64,000 bases of DNA from Pseudescherichia sp031987975 (GCF_031987975.1 NZ_DALZYX010000003.1:310001-374000); one strand, 5' to 3'. Positions 1-9,501 are shown, counted from the stretch's first letter. Program-made: numbers and translations. Notes: generated from the sequence alone by a model not told the origin.

Positions 1-665
1 ACGATCTCAACAATGCCGATATCCGCTGCGTGATCCTGCGTGCACCCGCAGGATCGAAAGTCTTCTCAGCCGGACACGATATTCATGAGCTGCCCACCGG
101 GCGACGGGATCCGCTCTCTTACGACGATCCGCTACGCCAGATCGCTCGCACGATCCAAAAGTATCCCAAACCGGTGATCTCCATGGTTGAGGGCAGCGTC
201 TGGGGCGGTGCATTTGAGATGATCATGAGCTCCGATATTATCGTTGCCGCCAGCACCTCGACCTTCTCTATGACGCCGGTCAACCTTGGCGTGCCCTATA
301 ACCTGGTGGGAATCCATAACCTGACGCGGGATGCCGGTTTCCACATCGTTAAGGAGCTGATCTTCACCGCCTCACCGATTACCGCCCAGCGTGCGCTGGC
401 GGTGGGCATTCTTAACCATGTGGTAGGAGCCGAAGAGCTGGAGGATTTCACCCTACAGCTGGCCCATACCATCTCCGAGAAGGCTCCGCTGGCTATTGCG
501 GTGATCAAAGAGGAGCTGCGCGTGCTCGGCGAAGCACACACCATGAATTCAGACGAGTTTGAACGTATCCAGGGCATGCGGCGCGAGGTATACGATAGCC
601 AGGACTATCAGGAGGGGATGAACGCCTTCCTGGAAAAACGTAAACCAGTATTTATTGGTCGTTAA
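1..665 (+). CDS. scpB: Methylmalonyl-CoA decarboxylase, 5' end outside window
   Basis: Crotonase-fold enzyme that decarboxylates methylmalonyl-CoA to propionyl-CoA in the Sbm (sleeping beauty mutase) pathway. The frame is open from the first bases of the window, entering with DLNNADIRC, so about 40 N-terminal residues are missing. The oxyanion-hole region AGHDIHELP and the SVWGGAFEMIMSSD segment typical of this decarboxylase subgroup are intact, and the C-terminus FLEKRKP ends at the usual place. scpC follows 24 bases downstream on the same strand, which supports the assignment. Near-identity with the E. coli protein is from memory, not from a search. Certain apart from the missing start. Confidence 0.95.
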   Translation, partial: DLNNADIRCVILRAPAGSKVFSAGHDIHELPTGRRDPLSYDDPLRQIARTIQKYPKPVISMVEGSVWGGAFEMIMSSDIIVAASTSTFSMTPVNLGVPYNLVGIHNLTRDAGFHIVKELIFTASPITAQRALAVGILNHVVGAEELEDFTLQLAHTISEKAPLAIAVIKEELRVLGEAHTMNSDEFERIQGMRREVYDSQDYQEGMNAFLEKRKPVFIGR

Positions 666-689
666 GCAGCGAGGGATAAGGAGCGGCAT

Positions 690-2174
690 ATGCAATCTGC
701 TTTTCCGAGGATGAGCGCTGACGAGGCGGCTGAGTTTATTCATCACAATGATATGGTGGCCTTCAGCGGCTTTACCCCTGCCGGTTCGCCGAAAGCGATG
801 CCGGTTGCCATTGCCCAGCGAGCCATCGATTTTCATCAACGTCAGCAGGCGTTCCAGATCCGCCTGCTGACGGGGGCATCGATCGGGGCCGATGCTGACG
901 ATGTGCTGGCAGAAGCCGACGCGATCGTCTGGCGCGCGCCCTACCAGACCGCGTCGGGGCTGCGAGAGAAGATCAACCGGGGCCAGGTGAACTTCGTCGA
1001 TCTGCATTTGAGCGAAGTGGCGCAGATGGTCAACTATGGCTTTTTCGGGCCGATCGACGTGGCGGTGATCGAAGCCAGCCGGGTGGCTGACGATGGTCGC
1101 ATCTGGCTCACCAGCGGCATTGGTAATGCACCCACCTGGCTGCATAACGCTAAACGGATCGTCATCGAGCTAAACCGCTATCACTCCCCGCGGGTGGCAG
1201 AGCTGGCAGATATTGTCATGCCGGGTCTGCCGCCACGGCGCAACAGCGTACCGATTTTTCATACGATGGATCGCATCGGCACCCAGTATGTGCAGATCGA
1301 TCCGGCAAAAATTGTCGCAATTGTAGAGACCGAACTGCCCGATGCCGGCAACGTGCTGGAGAAAGCGAATCCGGTTAGCCAGCGGATCGCCGACAACGTC
1401 GTGGCATTTCTGTTGAACGAGATGGCCCTTGGCCGCCTGCCGCCGGAATTTTTACCGCTGCAAAGCGGCGTGGGCAACATCAACAATGCGGTGATGGCGC
1501 GGCTCGGAGAGAACAGCGATATCCCGCCTTTTATGATGTACTCCGAAGTCCTCCAGGAATCGGTAGTGCACCTGCTGGAGAGTGGGAAAATCACCGGGGC
1601 GAGCGCCTCCAGCCTGACGGTTTCCCGCGCCTCGCTGGAGAAGATTTACGACAATATGGACTTCTTCGCCAGCCGTATCGTCCTGCGGCCGCAGGAGATC
1701 TCAAATAACCCGGAGATCATTCGCCGCCTGGGCGTAATCGCGCTAAACGTTGGGCTGGAGTTTGATATTTACGGCCATGCTAACTCAACGCACGTGGCGG
1801 GCGTCAGCCTGATGAACGGCATCGGCGGCAGCGCCGACTTTGAGCGCAACGCGTATCTGTCGATCTTTATGGCCCCCTCCACTGCCAAAGCGGGGAAAAT
1901 CTCTACCATTGTGCCGATGTGTAGCCATGTCGATCACAGCGAACACAGCGTCAAGGTTATCGTAACCGAACAGGGCGTCGCCGATTTACGCGGTCTGTCG
2001 CCGCTGCAGCGGGCGCGGGCGATGATTGATAACTGCGCCCATCCGCTCTATCGCGACTATCTGCACCGCTATCTTAGCAACGCCCAGGGCGGGCATCTGC
2101 GCCACGATCTCAGTCATGCCTTCGATCTGCATAAAAACCTGCTCGCCTGCGGATCGATGCTTGGCGAGAGTTAA
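690..2174 (+). CDS. scpC: Propionyl-CoA:succinate CoA-transferase
   Basis: Class I CoA-transferase of the Cat1/acetyl-CoA hydrolase family, 494 residues (E. coli protein 492). It moves CoA from propionyl-CoA to succinate and so closes the cycle begun by the mutase and ScpB. Visible family segments are FSGFTPAGSPKAMP near the N-terminus, GVGNINNAVMARLGEN mid-protein and GHANSTHVAGVSLMNGIGG in the C-terminal half. The ATG at 690 has an AAGGAG ribosome binding site about six bases upstream. The gene is last in the scp operon. Its TAA stop shares the bases TTAA with the stop of the convergent gene ygfI, leaving no intergenic DNA. Confidence 0.95.
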   Translation: MQSAFPRMSADEAAEFIHHNDMVAFSGFTPAGSPKAMPVAIAQRAIDFHQRQQAFQIRLLTGASIGADADDVLAEADAIVWRAPYQTASGLREKINRGQVNFVDLHLSEVAQMVNYGFFGPIDVAVIEASRVADDGRIWLTSGIGNAPTWLHNAKRIVIELNRYHSPRVAELADIVMPGLPPRRNSVPIFHTMDRIGTQYVQIDPAKIVAIVETELPDAGNVLEKANPVSQRIADNVVAFLLNEMALGRLPPEFLPLQSGVGNINNAVMARLGENSDIPPFMMYSEVLQESVVHLLESGKITGASASSLTVSRASLEKIYDNMDFFASRIVLRPQEISNNPEIIRRLGVIALNVGLEFDIYGHANSTHVAGVSLMNGIGGSADFERNAYLSIFMAPSTAKAGKISTIVPMCSHVDHSEHSVKVIVTEQGVADLRGLSPLQRARAMIDNCAHPLYRDYLHRYLSNAQGGHLRHDLSHAFDLHKNLLACGSMLGES

Positions 2175-3061
2175 CCCGCCTCACGATCGTCAGCGATGCA
2201 CTGGAGCATCGTTGACGTCGCGCGATGATGCCTGAGGGAGTAGAGATATTCGCGCATATACATCGGCTGGTGCGGCGCATCAAAATATTTAAGCGTCGCT
2301 GGATTAACCAGCCGCCAGGCAAAGTGCGGGATCACCGTCAGAAACTGACCACGTTCTACCGCGCTAATTTTTGCCATAAAACTGTAAGGCCGATAGATAA
2401 TGGTGGGGTGAATACCGCAGGGGCGCATATAACCATCCAGCAGGGATTCAAAATTGGCCCGATTTTGAAAGCGCATCTGTAACCACGGCAGCTCGCTCAG
2501 CAGCTCAGCTGGCTGTCGCTCCTCATACCGTCGCGATACCAGAAAGCCAAGCCGCAACGGAGCCAGTTCGTTAACCGCAAGGTTTTCCAGGTTAGCGAGG
2601 CGTTGGGACACCTGCTGGGGAGAGATAATAAAATCGAGCCGACGATCGAGCAGATCGTCAATCACTGCGTTATCCGTAAATTCAAAAGGCTGAACGGTGA
2701 TACCGTCGTATTTGTCGCTCAGGCTGATCAGCTGGTCATAGATGATCGTTGGGTAGGTGTTATCGATCCCCAGCACGATATTTTTCTTGCTGGCCGCGCT
2801 ATGGCTGATTTCATTATCGATTGCTGCCAGCCGCTGATAGATAGGAAAAAGTTTCTGGTAAAGCTCCTGCCCGGCTTTGTTCAGGGTGATGCCGTTATCT
2901 TTGCGGTTAAACAGGGCGTAGCCTATTTGCTCTTCCAGCGCGGCGATACTTTTTCCAAACGGCGAGGCGGTCAGGTGGATCTTTTCTGCTGCTTTTACAA
3001 TGCTGTTGGTTTGCGCCAGCAGAATAAAGTTACGCATCTTTTTTGAGATAAATATGTCCAT
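2171..3061 (-). CDS. ygfI: LysR-family transcriptional regulator YgfI
   Basis: A 296-residue LysR-type regulator. The N-terminal winged helix-turn-helix covers about residues 8-65 (MRNFILLAQTNSIVKAAEKI, then a TASPFGKSIAALEEQIG recognition helix). The rest is the periplasmic-binding-protein-like effector domain. It matches E. coli YgfI in length and position at the end of the scp operon, convergent with scpC and overlapping it by four bases. A role in controlling the neighbouring scp genes is plausible from location but not shown by the sequence. The ATG at 3061 gives the expected start (MDIFISKKMRNF). Confidence 0.9.
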   Translation of the reverse strand: MDIFISKKMRNFILLAQTNSIVKAAEKIHLTASPFGKSIAALEEQIGYALFNRKDNGITLNKAGQELYQKLFPIYQRLAAIDNEISHSAASKKNIVLGIDNTYPTIIYDQLISLSDKYDGITVQPFEFTDNAVIDDLLDRRLDFIISPQQVSQRLANLENLAVNELAPLRLGFLVSRRYEERQPAELLSELPWLQMRFQNRANFESLLDGYMRPCGIHPTIIYRPYSFMAKISAVERGQFLTVIPHFAWRLVNPATLKYFDAPHQPMYMREYLYSLRHHRATSTMLQCIADDREAG

Positions 3062-3188
3062 GGGTTTCTCCCTTTAGCCATGGCTATATTCGTCAGTTGG
3101 GCAAAAATAGAGACCGCAACGGTCACAGTTTTACAGATGCACACATAAAGCAGAGAATGGCCCCGCCAATGCGGAGCCATAAGAGAGG

Positions 3189-3971
3189 TTACTGTGCAGC
3201 AGGGGCAGTTGGAGCCGGAGTGGATTGCGCTGGCGTTGACTGTGCTGGCTGAGAAGTACTTCCCGCCTGCGGCTGCAGTTCAAACACCACGTCCACCTGA
3301 TCGTCAAACTGGATCGTTGGTTGCTCGTAGGTCTCCTGAGCCGACGCCGTCGCCGCGTCTGCCTTCATCATGCGCACCATTGGGGTAGGCTGATAGTTAG
3401 AGACGTGGTAGCGCACGCTGTACACCGGTCCCAGGGTAGACTTAAAGCCCGCAGCCAACTGACCGGCCTGACGCACTGCGTCATCAATTGCCGCTTTACG
3501 CGCCTTATCTTTATAGGCTTCTGGTTGTGCAACGCCCAGCGTGACCGCACGGATCTCATTCAGCCCTGCCTTCAGTGCGCCATCCAGCAGCGAATTAAGC
3601 TTATCCAGCTCGCGTAGCGTTACCTCTACGGTACGTACCGCCCGGTAACCCTTCAGAATGCTTTTGCCATTCTGATAGTCGTAGTCCGGCTGCGTGCGCA
3701 GGTTAGCGGAGTTAATGTCCTTCTTCGCCACACCATTCTGCTCAAGGAAGCTCAGGTATTGCGCAACGCGATCGTCGGCCTGCTTCTTCGCCGATGCCGC
3801 ATCTTTTGCCGCAACGTTAACTTCAATCGCCAGGGTGGCGATATCCGGCACGGCATCCACGCTCGCCGTCCCCGAGGTAACAATATGCGGGCCGTTTGGC
3901 AACTCGTTTGCCTGAACCGACAGCGCACCTAATCCAACTAATGCCGCAAGGGCCATCACTTTGAACTTCAC
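3189..3971 (-). CDS. yggE: SIMPL-domain (DUF541) periplasmic protein YggE
   Basis: Exported protein of the SIMPL/DUF541 family, linked in E. coli to oxidative-stress tolerance. A signal peptide of about 22 residues ends at VQANELP, and the DUF541 body contains HIVTSGTASVDAVPDIA and the VRYHVSNYQPTPMVRMM region. I place the start at a GTG (VKFKVMALAA) because AAGGAG lies just upstream and the E. coli protein begins MKFKV. A longer in-frame ATG at 4052 would put an Arg-rich stretch before the signal peptide. The product is 260 residues against 246 in E. coli. The extra length is a low-complexity Ser/Thr/Pro/Ala/Gln tail (about the last 28 residues). Confidence 0.92.
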   Translation of the reverse strand: MKFKVMALAALVGLGALSVQANELPNGPHIVTSGTASVDAVPDIATLAIEVNVAAKDAASAKKQADDRVAQYLSFLEQNGVAKKDINSANLRTQPDYDYQNGKSILKGYRAVRTVEVTLRELDKLNSLLDGALKAGLNEIRAVTLGVAQPEAYKDKARKAAIDDAVRQAGQLAAGFKSTLGPVYSVRYHVSNYQPTPMVRMMKADAATASAQETYEQPTIQFDDQVDVVFELQPQAGSTSQPAQSTPAQSTPAPTAPAAQ

Positions 3972-4076
3972 CGTAGCTTCTCCTTGTCTGAATATTCGCC
4001 GCGGACGCGGACGTCTGGCTGCAAGCTTAACGTTTCCGGCCCGGTTGTCCATCGGACTTAACCTGATAACGTTGCC

Positions 4077-4706
4077 CTACAGCACCTGCAGATGATGAAT
4101 ACCTTCTTTCGCCAGCTGAAACGCAATAAACCACATGATAGCGCCAACGACGACGTTAATAATACGCTGCGCCTTTGCAGTGCGCAGGCGCGGCGCAAGC
4201 CAGCTTGCCAGCAGCGCCAGGCCGAAAAACCAGATAAACGAGGCGCTAATAGTACCCAACGCAAACCAGCGTTTCGGCTCGGCCGCCAGCTGCCCGCCCA
4301 GGCTGCCGAGCACAACAAAGGTGTCGAGATAGACGTGGGGGTTGAGCCAGGTCACCGCCAGCATAGTCATAATGATTCGCCAGCGCCCCTGTTTTAACAC
4401 CTCAGCGCTGGCCAGCTCAAGCTGCTGGCTAAAGGCCGTCTTTAGCGCACCAAAGCCGTACCAGAGCAGAAACGCCACGCCGCCCCAGGTGACCAGCGCC
4501 ATTAACCAGGGCGACTGCACCAGCAGCGCGCTGCCGCCGAAGATACCGGCGCAAATCAGAATGAGATCGCTAAGGGCACACAGCCCGGCCACCATCAACG
4601 GAAACTGTCGGCGGATCCCCTGATTCATCACAAACGCATTCTGCGGCCCCAGCGGCAGGATCATCGCCGCGCCTAAAGCAAGCCCTTGAAAATAATAAGT
4701 TAACAC
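4077..4706 (-). CDS. argO: Arginine exporter ArgO (LysE family)
   Basis: Inner-membrane LysE-family exporter for arginine and related toxic analogues. It shows the hydrophobic six-helix pattern and the family segment LPLGPQNAFVMNQGIRRQ near the N-terminus, plus VTWLNPHVYLDT in the middle. I prefer the GTG at 4706 (209 residues, aligned with E. coli MFSYYFQG, with GAGG eight bases upstream) over the ATG at 4733 (218 residues). A TATAGT -10-like hexamer lies at 4741-4746 on this strand. In E. coli argO is activated by ArgP with arginine. The argP gene is not in this window, and no ArgP site was identified by eye. Confidence 0.92.
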   Translation of the reverse strand: MLTYYFQGLALGAAMILPLGPQNAFVMNQGIRRQFPLMVAGLCALSDLILICAGIFGGSALLVQSPWLMALVTWGGVAFLLWYGFGALKTAFSQQLELASAEVLKQGRWRIIMTMLAVTWLNPHVYLDTFVVLGSLGGQLAAEPKRWFALGTISASFIWFFGLALLASWLAPRLRTAKAQRIINVVVGAIMWFIAFQLAKEGIHHLQVL

Positions 4707-4809
4707 CGTAAATGCCTCTACCAGATATCTCATGGCGGAGACTATACCGCGCCCTTATTATAAGCGGAAATTTAAAATTCTAATCTGTAATCAGTATAGC
4801 TAATAAGAA

Positions 4810-4831
4810 GAAGGGCCAGCAAAGCTGGCCC
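4810..4831 (-). terminator. Hairpin terminator after mscS
   Basis: An 8-bp perfect stem (GGGCCAGC/GCTGGCCC) with a three-base loop lies just after the mscS stop. On the minus strand it is followed by the T-rich tract CTTCTTCTTATT rather than an uninterrupted U run, so it is a moderate-quality terminator. argO lies downstream on the same strand. Confidence 0.6.
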
Positions 4832-4839
4832 TGGAGAGA

Positions 4840-5709
4840 TTACTGCTGCTCGGCGGGTTGAGCCGCTTTCTCGCGCTTGAAATGCACGTCCATCTGCGGA
4901 TAGGGGAAGCCAATGCCGTGAGCATCGAACGTCTTCTTGATGCGCTCCAGCACGTCCCAGTAAACGTTTTGCAGATCGCCGCTATTGCTCCAGGTGCGGA
5001 TCACAAAGTTAACCGATGATGCACCCAGCTCGTTCATGCGCACGGTTCTTTCGCGATCTTTCAGAATACGATCGTCAGACTCGATAATCTCGGTCAGCAG
5101 TTTTTTCACCAGATCAATATCCGCATCGTAATCGACGCCGATGATGAACTCGTTACGGCGCACCGGCTCGCGGGAGAAGTTAATGATGTTGCCCGCAATG
5201 ATTTTGCCGTTAGGGATAACAATGTAACGGCCATCGGCTGAACGCATGGTAGTAGAGAAGATCTGCACGTGCAGAACGGTACCCGCCACGCCGCCCAGAT
5301 CGACATACTCACCGGCACGGAACGGACGGAAAGTTACCAGCAGCACGCCTGCGGCGAGGTTGGAGAGCGATCCCTGCAGCGCAAGGCCAATAGCCAGACC
5401 TGCGGCACCCAGCACGGCAATCACCGATGCGGTCTGTACCCCTACCCGGCCCAGTGCGGCGATCAGGGTAAAGGCGATAATGCCATAGCGCACCAGCGCA
5501 GAGAGAAAATCAGCAACCGTAGGATCAATATGGCGAGCGACCATCACCCGGTTGACGGTTTTAGAGATGGCCCTGGCCACCACCATCCCGATAATGATGA
5601 TAAAAATTGCAGCAACGATGTTGACGGCATAGCTCAGCAGCAGCGCCTGGTTGCGCACCAGCCAGCCTCCCGCATTGTTTATGCTATCAATCACATTAAG
5701 GTCTTCCAT
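4840..5709 (-). CDS. mscS: Small-conductance mechanosensitive channel
   Basis: Homoheptameric inner-membrane channel that releases solutes during hypo-osmotic shock. The protein has 289 residues (E. coli 286). Three transmembrane helices occupy roughly residues 27-125, with the Gly/Ala-rich pore helix containing VLGAAGLAIGLALQ. The beta domain and alpha/beta domain follow, with PFRAGEYVDLGG and IVIPNGKIIAGNIINFSR. The C-terminal tail is charged (FKREKAAQPAEQQ) and slightly longer than in E. coli. Transcribed as a single gene between argO and fbaA, with its own terminator. Confidence 0.96.
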   Translation of the reverse strand: MEDLNVIDSINNAGGWLVRNQALLLSYAVNIVAAIFIIIIGMVVARAISKTVNRVMVARHIDPTVADFLSALVRYGIIAFTLIAALGRVGVQTASVIAVLGAAGLAIGLALQGSLSNLAAGVLLVTFRPFRAGEYVDLGGVAGTVLHVQIFSTTMRSADGRYIVIPNGKIIAGNIINFSREPVRRNEFIIGVDYDADIDLVKKLLTEIIESDDRILKDRERTVRMNELGASSVNFVIRTWSNSGDLQNVYWDVLERIKKTFDAHGIGFPYPQMDVHFKREKAAQPAEQQ

Positions 5710-5882
5710 TCACTATTCCTTATGCTTGCCCAAGCGAAAAAAATCACATCAACACGTAAAAACGTGAAACAGGTCAGCAAAGCGTAAACAAAAAACCACA
5801 CCTATGCCAAACCTTAAGCGCAACGCCCGCACAAAACGCCTGCAACATGTGTAGATTTTCAGAATGGGTTTACGATCTTCAG

Positions 5883-5911
5883 TTAAAAAAAATGGCTCCC
5901 CGTAGGGAGCC
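5883..5911 (-). terminator. Rho-independent terminator of the epd-pgk-fbaA cluster
   Basis: Stem GGCTCCC/GGGAGCC with a four-base loop lies 23 bases past the fbaA stop. On the minus strand it is followed by ATTTTTTTT, a strong U tract. It marks the 3' end of the glycolytic transcription unit. Confidence 0.9.
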
Positions 5912-5933
5912 ACCGTTTATTGCTCGCGTTAAA

Positions 5934-7010
5934 TTACAGAACGTCGATCGCGTTCAGCTCTTTAAATGCCTGCTCCAGACGCGTCACCATGCTGGACTGT
6001 GCAGCACGCAGCCATACGCGCGGATCGTAGTATTTCTTGTTCGGCTGGTCTTCGCCTTTCGGGTTGCCCAGCTGAGACTGCAGGTAAGCTTCGTTCTCTT
6101 TGTAATACTTCAGGATACCTTCCCAGTTAGCCCACTGAGTATCGGTATCGATGTTCATTTTGATCACACCGTAGCTTACGGAATCTTTGATCTCCTGAGC
6201 AGAAGAGCCGGAACCGCCGTGGAACACGAAGTTCAGGCTGTTGTGCGGCAGGTTATGTTTCTTAGAAACATACTCCTGGGAGTCACGCAGGATGGTCGGG
6301 GTCAGCTTAACGTTGCCCGGCTTGTATACGCCGTGTACGTTACCGAAGGAAGCAGCAATGGTGAAGCGCGGGCTAATCGCGTTCAGCTTGGTGTACGCGT
6401 AGTCAACGTCTTCCGGCTGAGTGTACAGAGCAGAAGCGTCCATATGGCTGTTGTCCACGCCATCTTCTTCACCACCGGTGCAGCCCAGTTCGATCTCCAG
6501 AGTCATGCCCAGCTTGGACATACGCTCCAGGTACTTAGAGCAGATCTCGATGTTCTCTTCCAGTGACTCCTCAGAGAGGTCGATCATGTGAGAGGAGAAC
6601 AGCGGTTTGCCGGTAGCGGCAAAGTGTTTTTCACCCGCGTCCAGCAGACCGTCGATCCACGGCAGCAGTTTCTTCGCGCAGTGGTCAGTGTGCAGGATCA
6701 CCGGCACGCCGTAGTGCTCAGCCATCTGGTGAACGTGGTGGGCACCGGAGATTGCGCCCAGGATAGCCGCCTGCTGGCCTTCACCTTTGAAGCCTTTACC
6801 TGCGATAAATGCAGCACCGCCGTTAGAGAACTGAACGATAACCGGCGCTTTTACTTTTGCAGCAGTTTCGAGAACGGCGTTGATGGAGTCGGTACCCACG
6901 CAGTTAACCGCTGGCAGAGCAAAGTTGTTCTCTTTAGCTACCTGGAATACTTTCTGAACGTCATCACCGGTGATCACGCCTGGTTTTACGAAATCAAAAA
7001 TTTTAGACAT
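5934..7010 (-). CDS. fbaA: Class II fructose-bisphosphate aldolase
   Basis: Zinc-dependent aldolase that cleaves fructose 1,6-bisphosphate to DHAP and glyceraldehyde 3-phosphate. The product has 358 residues, as expected for the family. The zinc/catalytic segment ILHTDHCAKK carries Asp109 and His110. The phosphate-binding segments FHGGSGSS and NIDTDTQWA are intact. It lies 66 bases downstream of pgk on the same strand, the conserved epd-pgk-fbaA order, and ends at a strong terminator. Confidence 0.98.
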   Translation of the reverse strand: MSKIFDFVKPGVITGDDVQKVFQVAKENNFALPAVNCVGTDSINAVLETAAKVKAPVIVQFSNGGAAFIAGKGFKGEGQQAAILGAISGAHHVHQMAEHYGVPVILHTDHCAKKLLPWIDGLLDAGEKHFAATGKPLFSSHMIDLSEESLEENIEICSKYLERMSKLGMTLEIELGCTGGEEDGVDNSHMDASALYTQPEDVDYAYTKLNAISPRFTIAASFGNVHGVYKPGNVKLTPTILRDSQEYVSKKHNLPHNSLNFVFHGGSGSSAQEIKDSVSYGVIKMNIDTDTQWANWEGILKYYKENEAYLQSQLGNPKGEDQPNKKYYDPRVWLRAAQSSMVTRLEQAFKELNAIDVL

Positions 7011-7076
7011 GTTGTAAATCCTGTATTTACAGAAAACGGGTCTGAAATCAGGCGGAGCAATCCGCCTGCTCAGGCA

Positions 7077-8240
7077 TTACTTCTTAGCGCGCTCTTCGAG
7101 CATCGCTACGGCTGGCAGCACTTTGCCTTCCACGAACTCAAGGAACGCGCCGCCACCGGTGGAGATGTAGGAGATTTTGTCAGCGATGCCGAACAGGTCG
7201 ATCGCCGCCAGGGTATCACCGCCACCTGCGATGGAGAACGCTTCGCTGTCCGCGATAGCGTTAGCCACGATCTCAGTACCTTTACGGAAGTTCGGGAACT
7301 CGAAAACGCCAACCGGGCCGTTCCACAGAATAGTTTTGGCATTTTTCAGAATTTCAGCCAGTTTCTCAGCGGAAACATCGCCCAGATCCAGAATCTGCTC
7401 TTCATCTTTGATGTCGCTAACAGATTTCAGGGTCGCCGTCGCGGTTTCAGAGAACTCGGTCGCGACGCGCACGTCGGTAGGCACCGGAATGTCGCAGGTC
7501 TGCAGCAGGCGTTTCGCTTCGTCAACCAGGTCGGCTTCGTAGAGGGATTTGCCCACGTTGTGGCCCTGAGCGGCAACGAAGGTGTTAGCGATACCGCCAC
7601 CGACGATCAGCTGATCGGCGATTTTAGACAGCGAGTCGAGCACGGTCAGCTTGGTAGACACTTTAGAGCCGCCAACGATAGCCACCATCGGACGAGCCGG
7701 CTCTTTCAGCGCTTTACCCAGCGCGTCCAGTTCGTCAGCCAGCAGCGGGCCTGCGCATGCAACATCAGCAAATTTGCCTACGCCATGGGTAGAAGCCTGT
7801 GCACGGTGAGCGGTACCAAATGCGTCCATGACGAACACATCGCACAGGGCAGCATATTTTTTCGCCAGGGTTTCGTCGTCTTTCTTCTCGCCTTTGTTGA
7901 AGCGAACGTTTTCCAGAACGACCAGCTCACCTTCAGCTACTTCCACGCCGTCCAGGTAGTCTTTAACCAGACGTACCGGGCTGGAGAGTTTTTCTTTCAG
8001 GTAGTTAACAACCGGCAGCAGAGAGAATTCTTCGTTGTACTCGCCTTCGGTCGGGCGACCCAGGTGAGAGGTAACCATCACTTTCGCACCCTGTTTCAGG
8101 GCCAGTTCGATAGTCGGCAGGGAGGCACGGATACGCGCATCGCTGGTTACTTTACCATCTTTAACCGGTACGTTCAGATCCGCACGGATAAAAACGCGTT
8201 TACCAGCTAGATCCAGATCGGTCATCTTAATTACAGACAT
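7077..8240 (-). CDS. pgk: Phosphoglycerate kinase
   Basis: Monomeric cytoplasmic kinase that transfers phosphate from 1,3-bisphosphoglycerate to ADP. It has 387 residues, identical in length to the E. coli enzyme. The N-domain substrate-binding start KRVFIRADLNVPVKDG is present, as are the C-domain nucleotide segments GGSKVSTKL and STGGGAFLEFVEG. It sits 49 bases downstream of epd. A very long open frame on the opposite strand across fbaA and pgk is a codon-bias shadow. Confidence 0.98.
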   Translation of the reverse strand: MSVIKMTDLDLAGKRVFIRADLNVPVKDGKVTSDARIRASLPTIELALKQGAKVMVTSHLGRPTEGEYNEEFSLLPVVNYLKEKLSSPVRLVKDYLDGVEVAEGELVVLENVRFNKGEKKDDETLAKKYAALCDVFVMDAFGTAHRAQASTHGVGKFADVACAGPLLADELDALGKALKEPARPMVAIVGGSKVSTKLTVLDSLSKIADQLIVGGGIANTFVAAQGHNVGKSLYEADLVDEAKRLLQTCDIPVPTDVRVATEFSETATATLKSVSDIKDEEQILDLGDVSAEKLAEILKNAKTILWNGPVGVFEFPNFRKGTEIVANAIADSEAFSIAGGGDTLAAIDLFGIADKISYISTGGGAFLEFVEGKVLPAVAMLEERAKK

Positions 8241-8289
8241 GGTGAATCCTCTCGTTGATTCTTAAAGTTTTGCAGACGCAAAGCGCGTC

Positions 8290-9309
8290 CTACCTAAAAC
8301 CTTTGGCAGCCATCGCTAACGTCGTGTCGAGCATTCGGTTAGCGAAACCCCATTCGTTATCACACCAGACCAGCGTTTTGATGAGGTGTGCCCCACTGAC
8401 CCGCGTCTGAGTACCATCAACGATGGCGCTGTGCGGATCGTGGTTAAAATCAGTTGAGACCAACGGTAATTCCGTATAGTCAACTATACCATGAAATGCT
8501 TCCTGTGACGCTTTTTGCAGCAAGTGGTTGACTTGACATGCATTTACCGGACTTCTTACCGTCACGCTAAGGTCAATTGCCGTCACATTGATTGTCGGTA
8601 CGCGTACGGCAATGGCTTCAAATTTATCGTTAAATTTTGGAAAGAAGCGCGTAATGCCCGCCGCAAGCTTGGTATCCACCGGAATGATCGACTGACTCGC
8701 CGCACGCGTGCGCCGCAGATCCGGATGGTAGGCGTCGATCACCTGCTGATCGTGCATTGCCGAGTGGATAGTGGTGACCGTACCCGACTCAATGCCGAAG
8801 GCATCATCAAGCAGCTTGATCACCGGAATAATGCAGTTGGTAGTGCAGGAGGCGTTAGAGACGATGTTATCGTCCGGACGCAGATCGTCCTGATTGACGC
8901 CGAAGACCACGGTGGCATCGAGATCGCTGCTGCCCGGATGGGAAAAGAGCACCTTCTTTGCCCCGGCGGCCAGGTGCGCCTCGCCGTGCTGACGGTTGCC
9001 GTACACCCCGGTGCAGTCCAGTACGATATTGATGTCCAGCGCGCGCCAGGGCAGCGCGTCAATGGTTGGCTCGTGCAGCAGACGGATCGCGTCATGGCCG
9101 ACAAACAGCTGTCCGCCCTCGTGATGAACACGCTGGCTAAAGCGGCCGTGGCTGGTGTCATACTTCAACAGATGCGCAATGCCTGCGTCGTCTGCCAGCT
9201 CGTTAATGGCCACTACGGCGATCTCCGCCCGGCGTCCGGATTCATACAAAGCACGAACCACGTTACGCCCGATGCGACCAAAGCCATTTATCGCGATGCG
9301 TAGGGTCAT
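8290..9309 (-). CDS. epd: Erythrose-4-phosphate dehydrogenase
   Basis: NAD-dependent GAPDH paralogue that oxidises erythrose 4-phosphate to 4-phosphoerythronate, the first step towards pyridoxal phosphate. It has 339 residues as in E. coli. The Rossmann start INGFGRIGRN, the catalytic Cys segment SNASCTTNCIIP and the C-terminal WCDNEWGFANRM are all present. It is the first gene of the epd-pgk-fbaA cluster. Upstream DNA carries Cra-like and CRP-like sites. pdxA, which acts later in the same pathway, lies elsewhere in this window. Confidence 0.97.
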   Translation of the reverse strand: MTLRIAINGFGRIGRNVVRALYESGRRAEIAVVAINELADDAGIAHLLKYDTSHGRFSQRVHHEGGQLFVGHDAIRLLHEPTIDALPWRALDINIVLDCTGVYGNRQHGEAHLAAGAKKVLFSHPGSSDLDATVVFGVNQDDLRPDDNIVSNASCTTNCIIPVIKLLDDAFGIESGTVTTIHSAMHDQQVIDAYHPDLRRTRAASQSIIPVDTKLAAGITRFFPKFNDKFEAIAVRVPTINVTAIDLSVTVRSPVNACQVNHLLQKASQEAFHGIVDYTELPLVSTDFNHDPHSAIVDGTQTRVSGAHLIKTLVWCDNEWGFANRMLDTTLAMAAKGFR

Positions 9310-9430
9310 AAGTCTCCTGCAAAGCTATCCCTGAGTCGATGGCTGACAGAGTAATGCAGCGGCATAGTCAGGGAAACCTCGCCTGTCACAAACTGTGACT
9401 AAGTGGTTAAATGTCGAACGGAATTTCGAC

Positions 9431-9442
9431 TGAAACGCTTCA
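9431..9442. promoter_or_regulatory. Candidate Cra (FruR) operator upstream of epd
   Basis: The palindromic core TGAAACGCTTCA differs at one position from the Cra consensus TGAAWCGWTTCA and lies 122 bases before the epd start. Cra controls the epd-pgk region in E. coli, so the location fits. It is part of the 371-base divergent region 9310-9680 between epd and the PPC gene, which holds no gene I could support. Confidence 0.6.
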
Positions 9443-9501
9443 GCTAGAGTAAGCGAAACACGGAATAAAGGGAATCCGTCGCCGTAGGGTTACGCCAGTT
9501 A

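Noticed and set aside
6588..8210. 540-codon plus-strand ORF antisense to fbaA and pgk
   Set aside because: A shadow of strong codon bias in the two glycolytic genes. The translated sequence has no domain pattern and no start context.
9386..9398. TCACA-N3-TGTGA palindrome upstream of epd considered as a CRP site
   Set aside because: The half-sites are in the wrong polarity and spacing (CRP needs TGTGA-N6-TCACA), so it is probably a chance palindrome.
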